From: Halolamina pelagica
GTDB taxonomy: Archaea > Halobacteriota > Halobacteria > Halobacteriales > Haloferacaceae
Reading direction: 5' to 3'
Length of the DNA stretch: 64,000 nt
Assembly (NCBI RefSeq): GCF_900115675.1
Contig: NZ_FOXI01000002.1
Coordinates: 336,822-400,821 of the forward strand
This document shows positions 7,819-16,091 of this stretch, one piece after another. The notes under the pieces are model-generated. The model searched no databases. It saw only the letters and a list, made by a program, of their open reading frames with translations, and was not told the DNA's origin. The translations under genes were made by a program, and so were the position numbers. How positions within the stretch are numbered: the first letter of the stretch is position 1; the number at the start of each line of letters is the position of its first letter.

Positions 7819-8343
7819 ATGGCCCAGTGTGAGATGTGCGGCGCGGAGAAGTCCTCGCTCACCACGACGAAAGTCGAGGGCGCGGAACTCGAACTCTGCG
7901 ACGACTGCAAGGATTTCGGGACGGAGGTCAAAACCGAGTCGAGTTCGACCACCTCGACGAAGTACTCCACCTCCTCCGACGAGAGTTCGTCGTCGTCGAG
8001 CGGCGGAACCAGCACCGGCGGCGGGGGCGGCGGCGGCCGCCGTCGCGACATGTTCGACCAGATGGACGAGATCGCCGGCGACTACGACGAGCAGATCCGG
8101 AGCGCCCGCGAGCGCGAGGGGCTGAGCCGCGAAGACCTCGCGAAGGAACTCAACGAGAAGGCCTCCCTGATCAGCAAGCTCGAACGCGGCGACATCCTCC
8201 CGAGCGACGACGTGCGCGGCAAACTCGAGAAGCGCCTCGGCGTCTCGCTCTCCGAAGGCTCCGACGACGACACCGCCGACTGGGAGACCGACTCCTCGAT
8301 GAGTCAGACCCTCGGCGACGTGGTCGAGCGCAAGGGCGAGTAA
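7819..8343 (+). CDS. mbf1: Multiprotein bridging factor 1 (aMBF1)
   Basis: 174-residue archaeal MBF1. The N-terminal zinc ribbon has cysteines 4, 7, 27 and 30 (CEMC and CDDC). A low-complexity Ser/Gly linker follows (about 44-75, ending in a run of glycines), then an XRE-type helix-turn-helix (EQIRSAREREGLSREDLAKE and LNEKASLISKLERGDILPSD, about 92-140). Archaeal MBF1 is thought to act in transcription or translation with the ribosome. The start at ATG 7819 gives the zinc ribbon at the very N-terminus, as in relatives. The poly-Ser/poly-Gly linker is longer than I would expect. Confidence 0.9.
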   Translation: MAQCEMCGAEKSSLTTTKVEGAELELCDDCKDFGTEVKTESSSTTSTKYSTSSDESSSSSSGGTSTGGGGGGGRRRDMFDQMDEIAGDYDEQIRSAREREGLSREDLAKELNEKASLISKLERGDILPSDDVRGKLEKRLGVSLSEGSDDDTADWETDSSMSQTLGDVVERKGE

Positions 8344-8403
8344 CGACCCTCGGGTCGCGGAGAACCGCCTACCTATTTGCTGATCGGGGCACGGCCTTCC
8401 GAC

Positions 8404-9048
8404 GTGTTCATCCTCGTCAACCTCAAAGCGTACGACTGTGATCCCGTCAGCGTCGCTGAGACCGCCGCGGATGTGGCCGACGACACCGGTGCCCGCATCG
8501 CGGTCGCCCCCCAGGCCGCGCGCCTCGGCGCCGTCGCGGCGACGGGTGTCGAGACGTGGGCCCAGCACGTGAGCCCCGTCGATCACGGCAGCCACACCGG
8601 CAGCACCCACGCCGCCGCCGTCGAGCGCGCGGGCGCGGTCGGGACGCTGCTGAACCACTCCGAGAAACGCCTGAAACTCGCGGACATCGACGCCGGGCTC
8701 GACGCCGCCGGGGAGGCGAGCCTGGAGACGGTCGTCTGTGCGAACAACCCCGATCAGATCGCCGCCGTGACGGCGCTCGACCCCGACGCCGTCGCCGTCG
8801 AACCCCCGGAGCTCATCGGCGGCGACGAGTCGGTCGCCACGGCGGATCCGGACATCGTGCGCGACGCGGTCGACGCCGCCGCGGAAGTCGATGACGGCGT
8901 CGAGGTGTTCTGTGGCGCCGGGATCGCGACCGGCGAGGACGTGGCGGCCGCGCGGGACCTCGGCGCCGACGGCGTCCTCCTCGCCTCGGGCGTCGCGCTG
9001 GCCGACGACCCCGAGGCGGTGCTACGGGACCTCGTCGCTCCGCTCTGA
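8404..9048 (+). CDS. tpiA: Triosephosphate isomerase
   Basis: Interconverts dihydroxyacetone phosphate and glyceraldehyde 3-phosphate in central carbon metabolism. From the GTG at 8404 the protein is 214 residues, the short archaeal form. The substrate lysine lies in NLKAY (K8), the electrophilic His region is HSEKRL, the catalytic Glu region is [10 protein letters not shown], and the phosphate-binding loops are FCGAGI and [12 protein letters not shown] 8404 is preferred over the upstream GTG because a TATA-like ACCTATTT (8371-8378) is 28 bp upstream and because family members begin MFxLVNLK. Confidence 0.92.
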   Translation: MFILVNLKAYDCDPVSVAETAADVADDTGARIAVAPQAARLGAVAATGVETWAQHVSPVDHGSHTGSTHAAAVERAGAVGTLLNHSEKRLKLADIDAGLDAAGEASLETVVCANNPDQIAAVTALDPDAVAVEPPELIGGDESVATADPDIVRDAVDAAAEVDDGVEVFCGAGIATGEDVAAARDLGADGVLLASGVALADDPEAVLRDLVAPL

Positions 9049-9072
9049 ACTGCTAGCCGGTATCGGACCGTC

Positions 9073-9354
9073 TCACTCCTCGCGTTCTTCGATCACGTAG
9101 TGATCCTCGCCCTGCTCGACTAGCGTCCCGCCCTCCCGGAGCGTGACGATATATCCAGTCGGCGTGTGTTCGATCTCGTGGGGGGGACGCACCCGGACGA
9201 GGTTCCCGATGAACTGCGCAGCGGGCGGTTTCTGGGCGGCGCCGCAGTCGTACACCGTCACCAGTTCGTCGCCGGCGTCGGCCTCGTACACGACGAGGCG
9301 GGCGTGGCGGTCGAGTCGCCAACGACCCTGCCCGGTCTCTGGGAGCGCGCGCAT
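9073..9354 (-). CDS. Small conserved hypothetical protein
   Basis: 93-residue, beta-rich protein starting MRALPETGQGRWRLDRHARLV, with VTVYDCGAAQKPPAAQFIGNLVRV and GYIVTLREGGTLVEQG. I recognise no domain. The ATG overlaps the stop of the preceding gene as ATGA (9352-9356), so translation is probably coupled and the two products may act together. Confidence 0.7.
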   Translation of the reverse strand: MRALPETGQGRWRLDRHARLVVYEADAGDELVTVYDCGAAQKPPAAQFIGNLVRVRPPHEIEHTPTGYIVTLREGGTLVEQGEDHYVIEEREE

Positions 9355-10334
9355 CACTCGAGGTCGGCCGCGGCCTCGATGGCGTCGACGGCGTCCCCGA
9401 CGGTCCGGCCGTCGGCGTTGCCGTCGAACGCTTCCGCAACGAGGTCGGGCAGCGCGTACCGGTACCGCCCGGCGCCCTCGTGTTCGATCACGCCCGCCTT
9501 CCGCAGGGTGCGGTTGCGCGCGTAGGCGTACTGTCGCTCGCCCGAGCCACCGGCGGCGACGTGGGCGTCGACTGGCGCCGCGTCGCCGGCCTCGCGGTAG
9601 TGGGCCAACATCGCTCGAGTCACGCCGTCCAGCGCCTCGATCCCGTCGACGAACGCGTCGATCACCTCCTCTTCGTCCCGGCGCTCGGCGCGCCGGACGA
9701 GACGGCTGAGCCGTTCACCACGGTCGGCGGTCGGGTCCGGTAGTGCTGTCCCAGTGGCCGAGTCGTCCCTATCGGCGCCCGATTCGGCCGTCCCACCTGT
9801 CGCTTCTCCCCTTTCGGCCGTCTCGACGCGGGCGGAGCGGGCGTCGGTGGTGCTCCCGAGCGAGCCACCCGTCAAGTCCGAGCCGGCCTCCATCGTCACG
9901 CCGGATGGTTCGTCGTTCTCGGCTGCCGGCTCCCGGGCCGTCGGCTCCCGGTTCTTCTGGGGGGTTCGGTTCCCCGAGGAGGCCGTCCGGACGGGTGCGA
10001 GCCCGGAGTCGTCGACGGTGGCCGTCGACTCGAGGGACGGCGTCACCCCGTCCCGATCGCCGTCGGGCGTGGCAGCTCCGGCGTCCCGGAGCGGGTCGGT
10101 CGCCGGCTCCCAGTCCCCGGGCGACCGCGGGTCCGTCTCGCCGGATTCGTCCGCCCCGTCGGGATCCGTCGCTTCCCCGTCGGGGTCGAGATAGCGCCGA
10201 TCGAGTTCGGCCTCGAGGCGCTCGATGCGGTCGGCCTTCGCGTCGATCTCCGCTTCGAGCGCCGCGAAGGAGTCGATGAGCGGGAGCGAGACGGCGTCGT
10301 CGCCGTGGTCGTCGTGGTCGGTGTCGTCGGTCAT
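9354..10334 (-). CDS. Disordered acidic protein with C-terminal winged-helix-like domain
   Basis: 326 residues from ATG 10334 (MTDDTDHDDHGDD). Residues about 20-45 form a short coiled coil (FAALEAEIDAKADRIERLEA). The middle, to about residue 215, is Asp/Thr/Ser/Pro-rich and presumably disordered. The last 110 residues (LSRLVRRAERRDEEEVIDAF to the end) look helical and include YARNRTLRKAGVIEHEGAGRYRYAL, a winged-helix-like segment. The function is unknown. The disordered part includes ASSGNRTPQKNREP, which resembles the peptide core encoded by the palindromic element. The following gene is ATGA-coupled. The frame extends upstream without a plausible protein. Confidence 0.65.
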   Translation of the reverse strand: MTDDTDHDDHGDDAVSLPLIDSFAALEAEIDAKADRIERLEAELDRRYLDPDGEATDPDGADESGETDPRSPGDWEPATDPLRDAGAATPDGDRDGVTPSLESTATVDDSGLAPVRTASSGNRTPQKNREPTAREPAAENDEPSGVTMEAGSDLTGGSLGSTTDARSARVETAERGEATGGTAESGADRDDSATGTALPDPTADRGERLSRLVRRAERRDEEEVIDAFVDGIEALDGVTRAMLAHYREAGDAAPVDAHVAAGGSGERQYAYARNRTLRKAGVIEHEGAGRYRYALPDLVAEAFDGNADGRTVGDAVDAIEAAADLE

Positions 10335-10452
10335 GGGTGGTGGCGTCGCCGTCGCCCCGGTTGTGGCGCCGGGCGAACGGCCGTGAGCGACCGTGTCGGT
10401 CGCCGGAGTCGTCGTATCACACCCACCGCGGCCACATAGGGTTTCCGACGAA

Positions 10453-11790
10453 TCACTCGAACTCCTCGAGCGAGAACTGGCCCGACCGATCTTCGCCCAC
10501 AGTTGGCCGGTCTGCAGGTTCCGCGGTCGCGTTCTCGGAAGCGTCCGGTTCGGCCGTGCTGCCGTCGACGACAGCCTCACCCCGCGATTCGTGGCCGTCG
10601 AACCCGTCGAGGCTGGCCTGCTCGCCGGCAGTGAAACTCAGCTTCGAGACCCGAACCCCGAGCTTCCGGACCTCGCTGTCGGCGAACTCCTCGAGCAGCG
10701 AGAGCGCGACCTCCTCCACCAGTTCGGGCTCGTCGACGGGACCCGAGAGCGATTCGGCTCGCGTGTTCACGTCGTAGGGGGTCGTGACGACCTTGATGCC
10801 GATGGTCCGGTAGAGCGCGTCCTTCGAGCGGGCTCGCTCCGCGACCGCGGCGGCGAGCGCGCGAACCTTCTCCCGCATCGCCTCGCCGTCCGTGGTCGCC
10901 TCGGCGAACGACGACTCCCGGGAGAGGCTCTTCGGGAGCCCGGTGGGGGTGACCTCCCGGTCGTCGACGCCGCGGGCGCGGTCGTACAGCTCCCGGCCTC
11001 GGTCGCCGAAGCGATCCTGCAGGGTCCGAGGGTCGGCCGACGCGAGGTCGCCCGCGGTCTCGATGCCCAACTCCCGGAGGTCGCTCGCCCGGACGGGGCC
11101 GACGCCGTGGATCTCCTCAACCGGCAGCGGCGCGAGGAAGTCGGTGACGTCCCCCGGCGGCACCACGGTCAGGCCGTCCGGTTTGTCGTGGTCGCTGGCA
11201 ACCTTCGCGGCGGCCATGTTCGGCGCGACGCCGACGCTCGCCGGCACGCCCACCTCGCGGGCGATGCGCTCGCGGACGTGCCGGGCGAGCCCCTCCGCGA
11301 GCGTGCGCCGCTCGGCCGCGCCCGAGGCGCTGGCCGGCGCGTCGACGGTCGCCCACGACGTGCGGTCGGTCACGTCGAGGTACGCCTCGTCGATGCTCAC
11401 CTCCCGGACCGTGTCGGCGCAGTCGTGGAGGATCGCCTTCACCTCGCCGGCGACGGACTGGTAGAACTCCATGTCCACCGGGCGGTAGTGGCCGCGGTCG
11501 TCGTCCGCCGAGCCGAGGTCGGGGCGTTCGACGGGGGGCAGTCGCTCGACGGCCCGGGAGATGGGCTGGGCCGAGTCGACGTCGTACTCCCGCGCCTCGT
11601 AGGAGGCGGTGGCGACGGCGCCGATGGTCTCGCCCGCCTCGTAGCCCATGCCGACGACGACCGGTTCGCCGCGGAGTGCCGGCTCTCTGAGGCGTTCGCA
11701 ACTCGCGTAGAAGCAGTCCATGTCGACGTGGAGCACCACCCTGTCGGGCGACTCGTCGTCGCCGGTCCCCGGGAGGGTGCTTCCGCTCAT
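10453..11790 (-). CDS. dinB: DNA polymerase IV (Y-family)
   Basis: Translesion polymerase, 445 residues from ATG 11790. The palm motif HVDMDCFYASCE has D23 and D25, and SIDEAYLD (133-139) supplies D134 and E135. VGVAPNMAAAKVASDHDKPDG and the HhH region VEEIHGVGPVRASDLRELG follow, then the little-finger domain. The extreme C-terminus GQFSLEEFE resembles a PCNA-interacting peptide, as expected for recruitment to the sliding clamp. It lies 68 bp after the Nudix/eIF2B-like gene on the same strand; a weak TATA-like GGGAAACC about 28 bp upstream could give it a separate transcript. The frame is open to 11868, but family alignment supports the chosen ATG. Confidence 0.92.
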   Translation of the reverse strand: MSGSTLPGTGDDESPDRVVLHVDMDCFYASCERLREPALRGEPVVVGMGYEAGETIGAVATASYEAREYDVDSAQPISRAVERLPPVERPDLGSADDDRGHYRPVDMEFYQSVAGEVKAILHDCADTVREVSIDEAYLDVTDRTSWATVDAPASASGAAERRTLAEGLARHVRERIAREVGVPASVGVAPNMAAAKVASDHDKPDGLTVVPPGDVTDFLAPLPVEEIHGVGPVRASDLRELGIETAGDLASADPRTLQDRFGDRGRELYDRARGVDDREVTPTGLPKSLSRESSFAEATTDGEAMREKVRALAAAVAERARSKDALYRTIGIKVVTTPYDVNTRAESLSGPVDEPELVEEVALSLLEEFADSEVRKLGVRVSKLSFTAGEQASLDGFDGHESRGEAVVDGSTAEPDASENATAEPADRPTVGEDRSGQFSLEEFE

Positions 11791-11858
11791 ACGCCGTGTT
11801 CGGAACGGGACGGAGAAGAGGGTTTCCCGCGCGCGGTGGAAGTGAAGTCGAAGGCGTG

Positions 11859-13154
11859 TTAGCCCCACTCGGCCCGTCGTCGATGCGCCACAGCCACCGC
11901 CCGGAGCTCGTCCCCCTCGAGCACGCCGTCCTCGGTGACGATCGCGTCGAACCGCTCGCCGGGCGTCGCGCCGAACGTCGGGTTCTCGGCCGCGACGTCG
12001 GCGTCACCGTCGGAGACCGCTGCGGGGTCGCGCTCCTCGCGGTCGAACGCTACGTCGCTCCCCTCACCGCCGTCGTTCGCTGCGGGCCGAACTTTGTCCC
12101 TCGTCGTGACCACGTAGCAGTCCGCCCCCTCCGCCGCCGCGACAGCCACCGCCCCGCGCGTGCCGACCTTGTTGACCACACGGCCGTCCGGGAGCACCGC
12201 GTCCGCGCCGACGAGCAGCGCGTCCACCTCGCGCTCGGCCAGTAGCTCCCCGAACGCGGCGTCGGTCGTGACGACCGTTTCGGCGGCCGTCTCGCCGGCG
12301 AGTCGCTCGGCGGCGGCAACGCCCTCCCGCGCCGGCCGCGACTCGGCGACGAGAACGAACTCGGGCTCGGCGTCGGCGAGCGCGGTCAGTACGGTCCCCG
12401 ACCGGGAGAGCGTCGCCACGCGGTCCGGCAGGCGGTCGGCCGCGCTGCCGGCCGACCGTTCGTCAGCCGCAAGCGCGCGGTCGATCTCCTCGTTCGCCGC
12501 CTGCTCGACAGCTTCGGGGGTCGCCTCGTCGTTCGAAGCGTCCATCACCCGGTTCACGCGGTTGGCAACGACGGTCATCGACGGGCGGGCCTCCCGGAGC
12601 GTCCGGGCCGTGGCAGTCAGTTCGTCCCATTCGGTCCTCCCGCACTCGACACCCAGCGCGGCTTCGTCACGGAGGTGTTCCAGCGCGCGGACGGCGAGGT
12701 AGCTCGATCCGTGGTCCCGGTCGTCGGCGACTGTCTCCACGGTCGGCCGCAGGCGGTCGTAGGAGGTCCACAGCTCCGGGACCGTCTCCCGACGGATTAT
12801 CTCGGTCGGCGGTACCCACTGGGCTTCCGTGGTCTCGTAGTTGGTGGTCACCTCGCGGATCCGGGCGTCGAACAGGTACGGGTGGACGACCCACCGCGTC
12901 CCGAGATCCTCGTCGGCGACCTCGAACGGGGCAGCGCGACGGACGAGCGTCACGTCCGCATCCGGATCGAGTCCGGTCTCCTCCCGGATCTCCTCGCGGG
13001 CAGCGTCGTCGGGATCACTCTCGACGTGGCCGGCCACCGCCCCCCACTGGCCGCTGTAGGAGCCGACCCCGTCGCTCCGCCGGAACAGGAGCGTGTCGGC
13101 GTCGTGCCGCAAGAACACAGTGACGACCGGTGTCGTGTCTACCTCGTCGCTCAT
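11859..13154 (-). CDS. Nudix hydrolase fused to eIF2B-alpha-like domain
   Basis: 431-residue fusion. Residues about 8-140 form a Nudix domain; the box is near 42-64, with GHVESD, then REEIREETGL. Residues about 160-431 resemble the eIF2B alpha/beta/delta and ribose-1,5-bisphosphate isomerase family: VVANRVNRVMDAS, FVLVAESRPAREGVAAAERL, VDALLVGADAVLPDGRVVNKVGTRGAVAVAA, and near the end NPTFGATPGERFDAIVTEDG. The second half may isomerise a phosphosugar or bind a nucleotide, and the first may remove a nucleoside diphosphate-linked substrate; this is inference. It precedes dinB on the minus strand and is divergent from the MFS gene. Confidence 0.85.
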   Translation of the reverse strand: MSDEVDTTPVVTVFLRHDADTLLFRRSDGVGSYSGQWGAVAGHVESDPDDAAREEIREETGLDPDADVTLVRRAAPFEVADEDLGTRWVVHPYLFDARIREVTTNYETTEAQWVPPTEIIRRETVPELWTSYDRLRPTVETVADDRDHGSSYLAVRALEHLRDEAALGVECGRTEWDELTATARTLREARPSMTVVANRVNRVMDASNDEATPEAVEQAANEEIDRALAADERSAGSAADRLPDRVATLSRSGTVLTALADAEPEFVLVAESRPAREGVAAAERLAGETAAETVVTTDAAFGELLAEREVDALLVGADAVLPDGRVVNKVGTRGAVAVAAAEGADCYVVTTRDKVRPAANDGGEGSDVAFDREERDPAAVSDGDADVAAENPTFGATPGERFDAIVTEDGVLEGDELRAVAVAHRRRAEWG

Positions 13155-13263
13155 ACTCCCACTCCGGCGGCCGACCGTATCAGCGTCCGGGGATAAATGT
13201 CCGATACGCTACCAAAGATCATTGCCGGGAATACATTTCCACTGTGAGGCCCCACAGTCGATC

Positions 13264-14493
13264 ATGGTCTCGGTCATCAGGCGCTACTACGCCTACCGGG
13301 CGACGCTCACCAACGGCTTCTACCTCCCGGTCTCGGTGATCTACATGGAGGCCCAGGGACTCGGGCTGGCCGACATCGGCTTCGTCCAGGGCGTCTTCCT
13401 GTTCGGGATGGTTGCCGGCGAACTCCCGACGGGGTACCTGGCGGACTACCTGGGCCGAAGGCGGACGCTCGCGCTCGGAAACGCCGTCACCGCGACGGTG
13501 ATGGCGGGGTTCGTGTTCGCCTCGTCGACGGTGGGGTTCACCGCGCTGTTCCTGCTGTGGTCGCTGGCGTGGACGCTCCGGAGCGGAACCAGCGACGCGT
13601 GGCTGTACGAGCTGCTGGCCGAACAGGATATCGACGGCGAGTTCGCGCGACTGAGTGGCCGGGCCGAGTCCGTGCTGCTGGTGGTCTCTGCCGGCACCGC
13701 GCTGACTGCCGGCGTGCTGTACACCGTCGATCCCGCGCTGCCGTTCGTGGCCAACGCCGCCGTCGCCTCGCTGGGGCTGCCGATCCTGTTCACGCTCCCG
13801 GGAACGGGGGCGGCCGACGACGCCGACGACGAGCCGACGATGACGGTCAGCCGGGCGGCCTCGCTGCTCCGCGAACAGTTCACGCGCCCCTCGATCGGCT
13901 GGCTGGTGGTCTACGCCGCCCTGTTCAACGTCGTCTTCTCGGTGACGCGGGTGTTCGAACAGCCGGCGCTCCGGGCGGTCGGCGTGCCCGTCGCCGGCCT
14001 CGGCGTGGTTTACGCCGGCTTCAAGCTCGTCTCGGCGGTCGCGACCGGCGCCGCGGGAGCGGTGCAGGACCGCCTGGGAACGCGCGGCGTCATGCTGTCG
14101 CTGATCCCGATCTTCGGCGTGCTCTACGCGAGTTTCGCGGTCGTCCCGCTCCTGCTCGTCCCGGCAGTGTTCGCGCGGCGGGCGGTCTCGCAGTTGGTCA
14201 GGCCGGTTCGGAACGAGTACCTCAACGACCGGCTCGGCGACGTCGGCCGGGCGACGGTGCTCTCGGGCGTCTCGATGGTGCTCTCGCTGGCTTCGGGGTC
14301 CGCAAACGTGCTCGGCGGCCGCGTCGCCGAGGGAGTCGGTCCGGTCACGTTCCTCGCGGCAACCGGCGTCGCCGTCTCCGTCGCCGCGGGCGTGCTCTGG
14401 CTGCTCACGTCGCCGGTTCGGGACGATCCCGAGCCCGCGGCTCCGGCCTCTGTCGGATCTCCCGAACAGTCGTCGGCGACCGCTGATCCGTAG
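13264..14493 (+). CDS. MFS transporter
   Basis: 409-residue major facilitator with about 12 predicted membrane segments, beginning MVSVIRRYYAYRATLTNGFYLPVSVIYMEA. The MFS loop 2-3 motif appears as GELPTGYLADYLGRRRTLALG (about 45-65), with a related stretch AVQDRLGTRGVMLSLIPIF in the second half. The substrate is unknown; the sequence resembles drug/H+ antiporter-like MFS in haloarchaea. ATG 13264 is chosen because it begins at the first membrane helix and lies downstream of AT-rich promoter sequence (13197-13245). The gene is divergent from the Nudix fusion. Confidence 0.88.
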   Translation: MVSVIRRYYAYRATLTNGFYLPVSVIYMEAQGLGLADIGFVQGVFLFGMVAGELPTGYLADYLGRRRTLALGNAVTATVMAGFVFASSTVGFTALFLLWSLAWTLRSGTSDAWLYELLAEQDIDGEFARLSGRAESVLLVVSAGTALTAGVLYTVDPALPFVANAAVASLGLPILFTLPGTGAADDADDEPTMTVSRAASLLREQFTRPSIGWLVVYAALFNVVFSVTRVFEQPALRAVGVPVAGLGVVYAGFKLVSAVATGAAGAVQDRLGTRGVMLSLIPIFGVLYASFAVVPLLLVPAVFARRAVSQLVRPVRNEYLNDRLGDVGRATVLSGVSMVLSLASGSANVLGGRVAEGVGPVTFLAATGVAVSVAAGVLWLLTSPVRDDPEPAAPASVGSPEQSSATADP

Positions 14494-14554
14494 GTTCGTC
14501 GTTCGACGCTGAACCCACCGAAAACGCTACCTCCGCGCTCCCCAAGCGTCACCC

Positions 14555-15535
14555 ATGCGGGAACGCGACGAGCCACGGACCCACGGCCGGCTCCCGCCGG
14601 AGACGGCGCTGTCGCTGCTGTCGAACGAGGTTAGGGCGGCCGTACTCTGGCAACTCAGCGAGGCCCGCGGCGGCGGCGGGCCCCCGCCGCTGCTGTCGTT
14701 CTCAGAACTCAAGGCGCTGGCCGCGCCGGACGTCGACAGCAGTCGGTTCAACTATCACCTCCAGCAGCTCGTCGGCCCCTACGTCGAGCGCGTCGACGAC
14801 GGCGACGCCTGGGGGGAGGCCAGTCGTCCGGTACCGGGCATGGCTGGCGACCCGGAGGAGGGGTACCAGCTCACCCCCGAGGGGACGACGCTGATCCGGA
14901 CCGTCCGTGCGTGGTCCGCGGAGGGCGAGATCGACCGGGAGCTGGCGATCGACCACGACTGCGACTACTGCGGAACCGGGCTGACAGCGCGCTACGAGAG
15001 CGCGATCCTGGCCGTCCAGTGTCCGGGCTGTGAGTACCTCTACGACTACAACCTCACGCCGCCGGGCGTGCTCGAAGGGGCCGACGACGGGTTCGCCGAC
15101 GTGGACGACGGGGATGTGCTCGACAGGGCCGCGGCGTACAACCGTGCCATCCGCCTCGCGTTCGCCCGCGGCGTCTGCCCGTACTGCGGCAACGGCGTCG
15201 ACGCCGAGTTTCAGGACCCGGAAACCACTGGCTATCCCCGCGGGGACCGCCGCGCGGCGCTGATCCGCCGTGGGTGTTCACACTGCGGGAACAAGGACAA
15301 CCTCACGGTCGGCGAACTGCTGCTCCGGGAACCGCGGCTGGTCTCGTTCTGTCTCGACCACGGGCTGGACGTGACCCGAACGCCCATCTGGGGGATCGAG
15401 TTCGCGGCGACCGACCGCCACACGACGGTCCGCTCGACCGACCCGTGGGCGGTCGCGGTCGACGTGACGTTCGCCGACGACCGACTGACCCTGGTCGTCG
15501 ACGAGTCGCTGACCGTCGTGGAGGCGGGAGAGTAG
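14555..15535 (+). CDS. Winged-helix regulator with two zinc ribbons
   Basis: 326 residues. The N-terminal winged helix (LSLLSNEVRAAVLWQLSEA, then FSELKALAAPDVDSSRFNYHLQQLVGPYVERVDDG) is ArsR-like. Two Cys4 ribbons follow: CDYCGTG with CPGCEY (about 135-165) and CPYCGNG with GCSHCGNKDN (about 208-246). The last 70 residues form a beta-rich domain. The protein is paralogous in layout to the product of the gene at 49649-50536. Such proteins are presumed DNA-binding regulators; the targets are unknown. The MFS gene ends 61 bp upstream and might be linked. Confidence 0.8.
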   Translation: MRERDEPRTHGRLPPETALSLLSNEVRAAVLWQLSEARGGGGPPPLLSFSELKALAAPDVDSSRFNYHLQQLVGPYVERVDDGDAWGEASRPVPGMAGDPEEGYQLTPEGTTLIRTVRAWSAEGEIDRELAIDHDCDYCGTGLTARYESAILAVQCPGCEYLYDYNLTPPGVLEGADDGFADVDDGDVLDRAAAYNRAIRLAFARGVCPYCGNGVDAEFQDPETTGYPRGDRRAALIRRGCSHCGNKDNLTVGELLLREPRLVSFCLDHGLDVTRTPIWGIEFAATDRHTTVRSTDPWAVAVDVTFADDRLTLVVDESLTVVEAGE

Positions 15536-15561
15536 GGGAACCGCCGGAACGCCGCGAGAAG

Positions 15562-15990
15562 CTACTTCAGCCGCTCCTGCAGGAAGGTGGGGTGCGCCGC
15601 GGTGATGCCGTCGATCTCGAGAACCTCCTCGTTGATCACGTCGCCGAGCGAGTCGCCGTCTTCGGCCCTGATCTCCGCCATCAGCATGTGGTCACCCGAG
15701 GAACTGTACAGCGACTCGACCGACTCGAGCTGCTTGAGCGCGTTCGTGGCGTCGACGTACTGCTCGCTGTCGACGTCCATCCCGACCAGCGCGATCGACT
15801 GCCCCGTGAGCTTCTTGGGGTCGACCTCGGCGGAGTAGCCGACGATCACGCCCTCGTCCTCGAGTTGGCGGACGTACTTCCGGACCGTCGGCTTCGAGAC
15901 GTCGGCGCGCTCGGCGATCTCGGAGACCGACGCCTGCGCGTCCGCCTCCAAGATCTGCAGGATTCGGTCTTCCGTGGCCGACGTAGTCAT
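15562..15990 (-). CDS. Lrp/AsnC-family transcriptional regulator
   Basis: 142 residues: an AsnC-type helix-turn-helix (residues 5-60, ILQILEADAQASVSEIAERA and DVSKPTVRKYVRQLEDEG) and a RAM ligand-binding domain (65-140, with GDHMLMAEIRAEDGDSLG). Lrp proteins form dimers to octamers and respond to amino acids. It lies next to porB-porA, and from memory a Lrp gene also neighbours porAB in Halobacterium. A 24-bp palindrome in the porA promoter is a candidate binding site. Its own TATA-like CATTTTTC is centred 26 bp before the ATG, so it is transcribed separately from porB. Confidence 0.92.
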   Translation of the reverse strand: MTTSATEDRILQILEADAQASVSEIAERADVSKPTVRKYVRQLEDEGVIVGYSAEVDPKKLTGQSIALVGMDVDSEQYVDATNALKQLESVESLYSSSGDHMLMAEIRAEDGDSLGDVINEEVLEIDGITAAHPTFLQERLK

Positions 15991-16012
15991 GGAAGTTGAT
16001 TCAGCGTGCGGG

Positions 16013-16020
16013 GAAAAATG
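16013..16020 (-). promoter_or_regulatory. TATA-like promoter of the Lrp-family gene
   Basis: Minus-strand CATTTTTC, centred 26 bp before the ATG at 15990, spaced for a leaderless mRNA. Confidence 0.5.
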
Positions 16021-16091
16021 CCTTGCGAAGCGGAAAGCGATGATCGAACGGAACGAAGGGCCGGCAGCGGCGAGCTACCGAGCCGCGGTGT

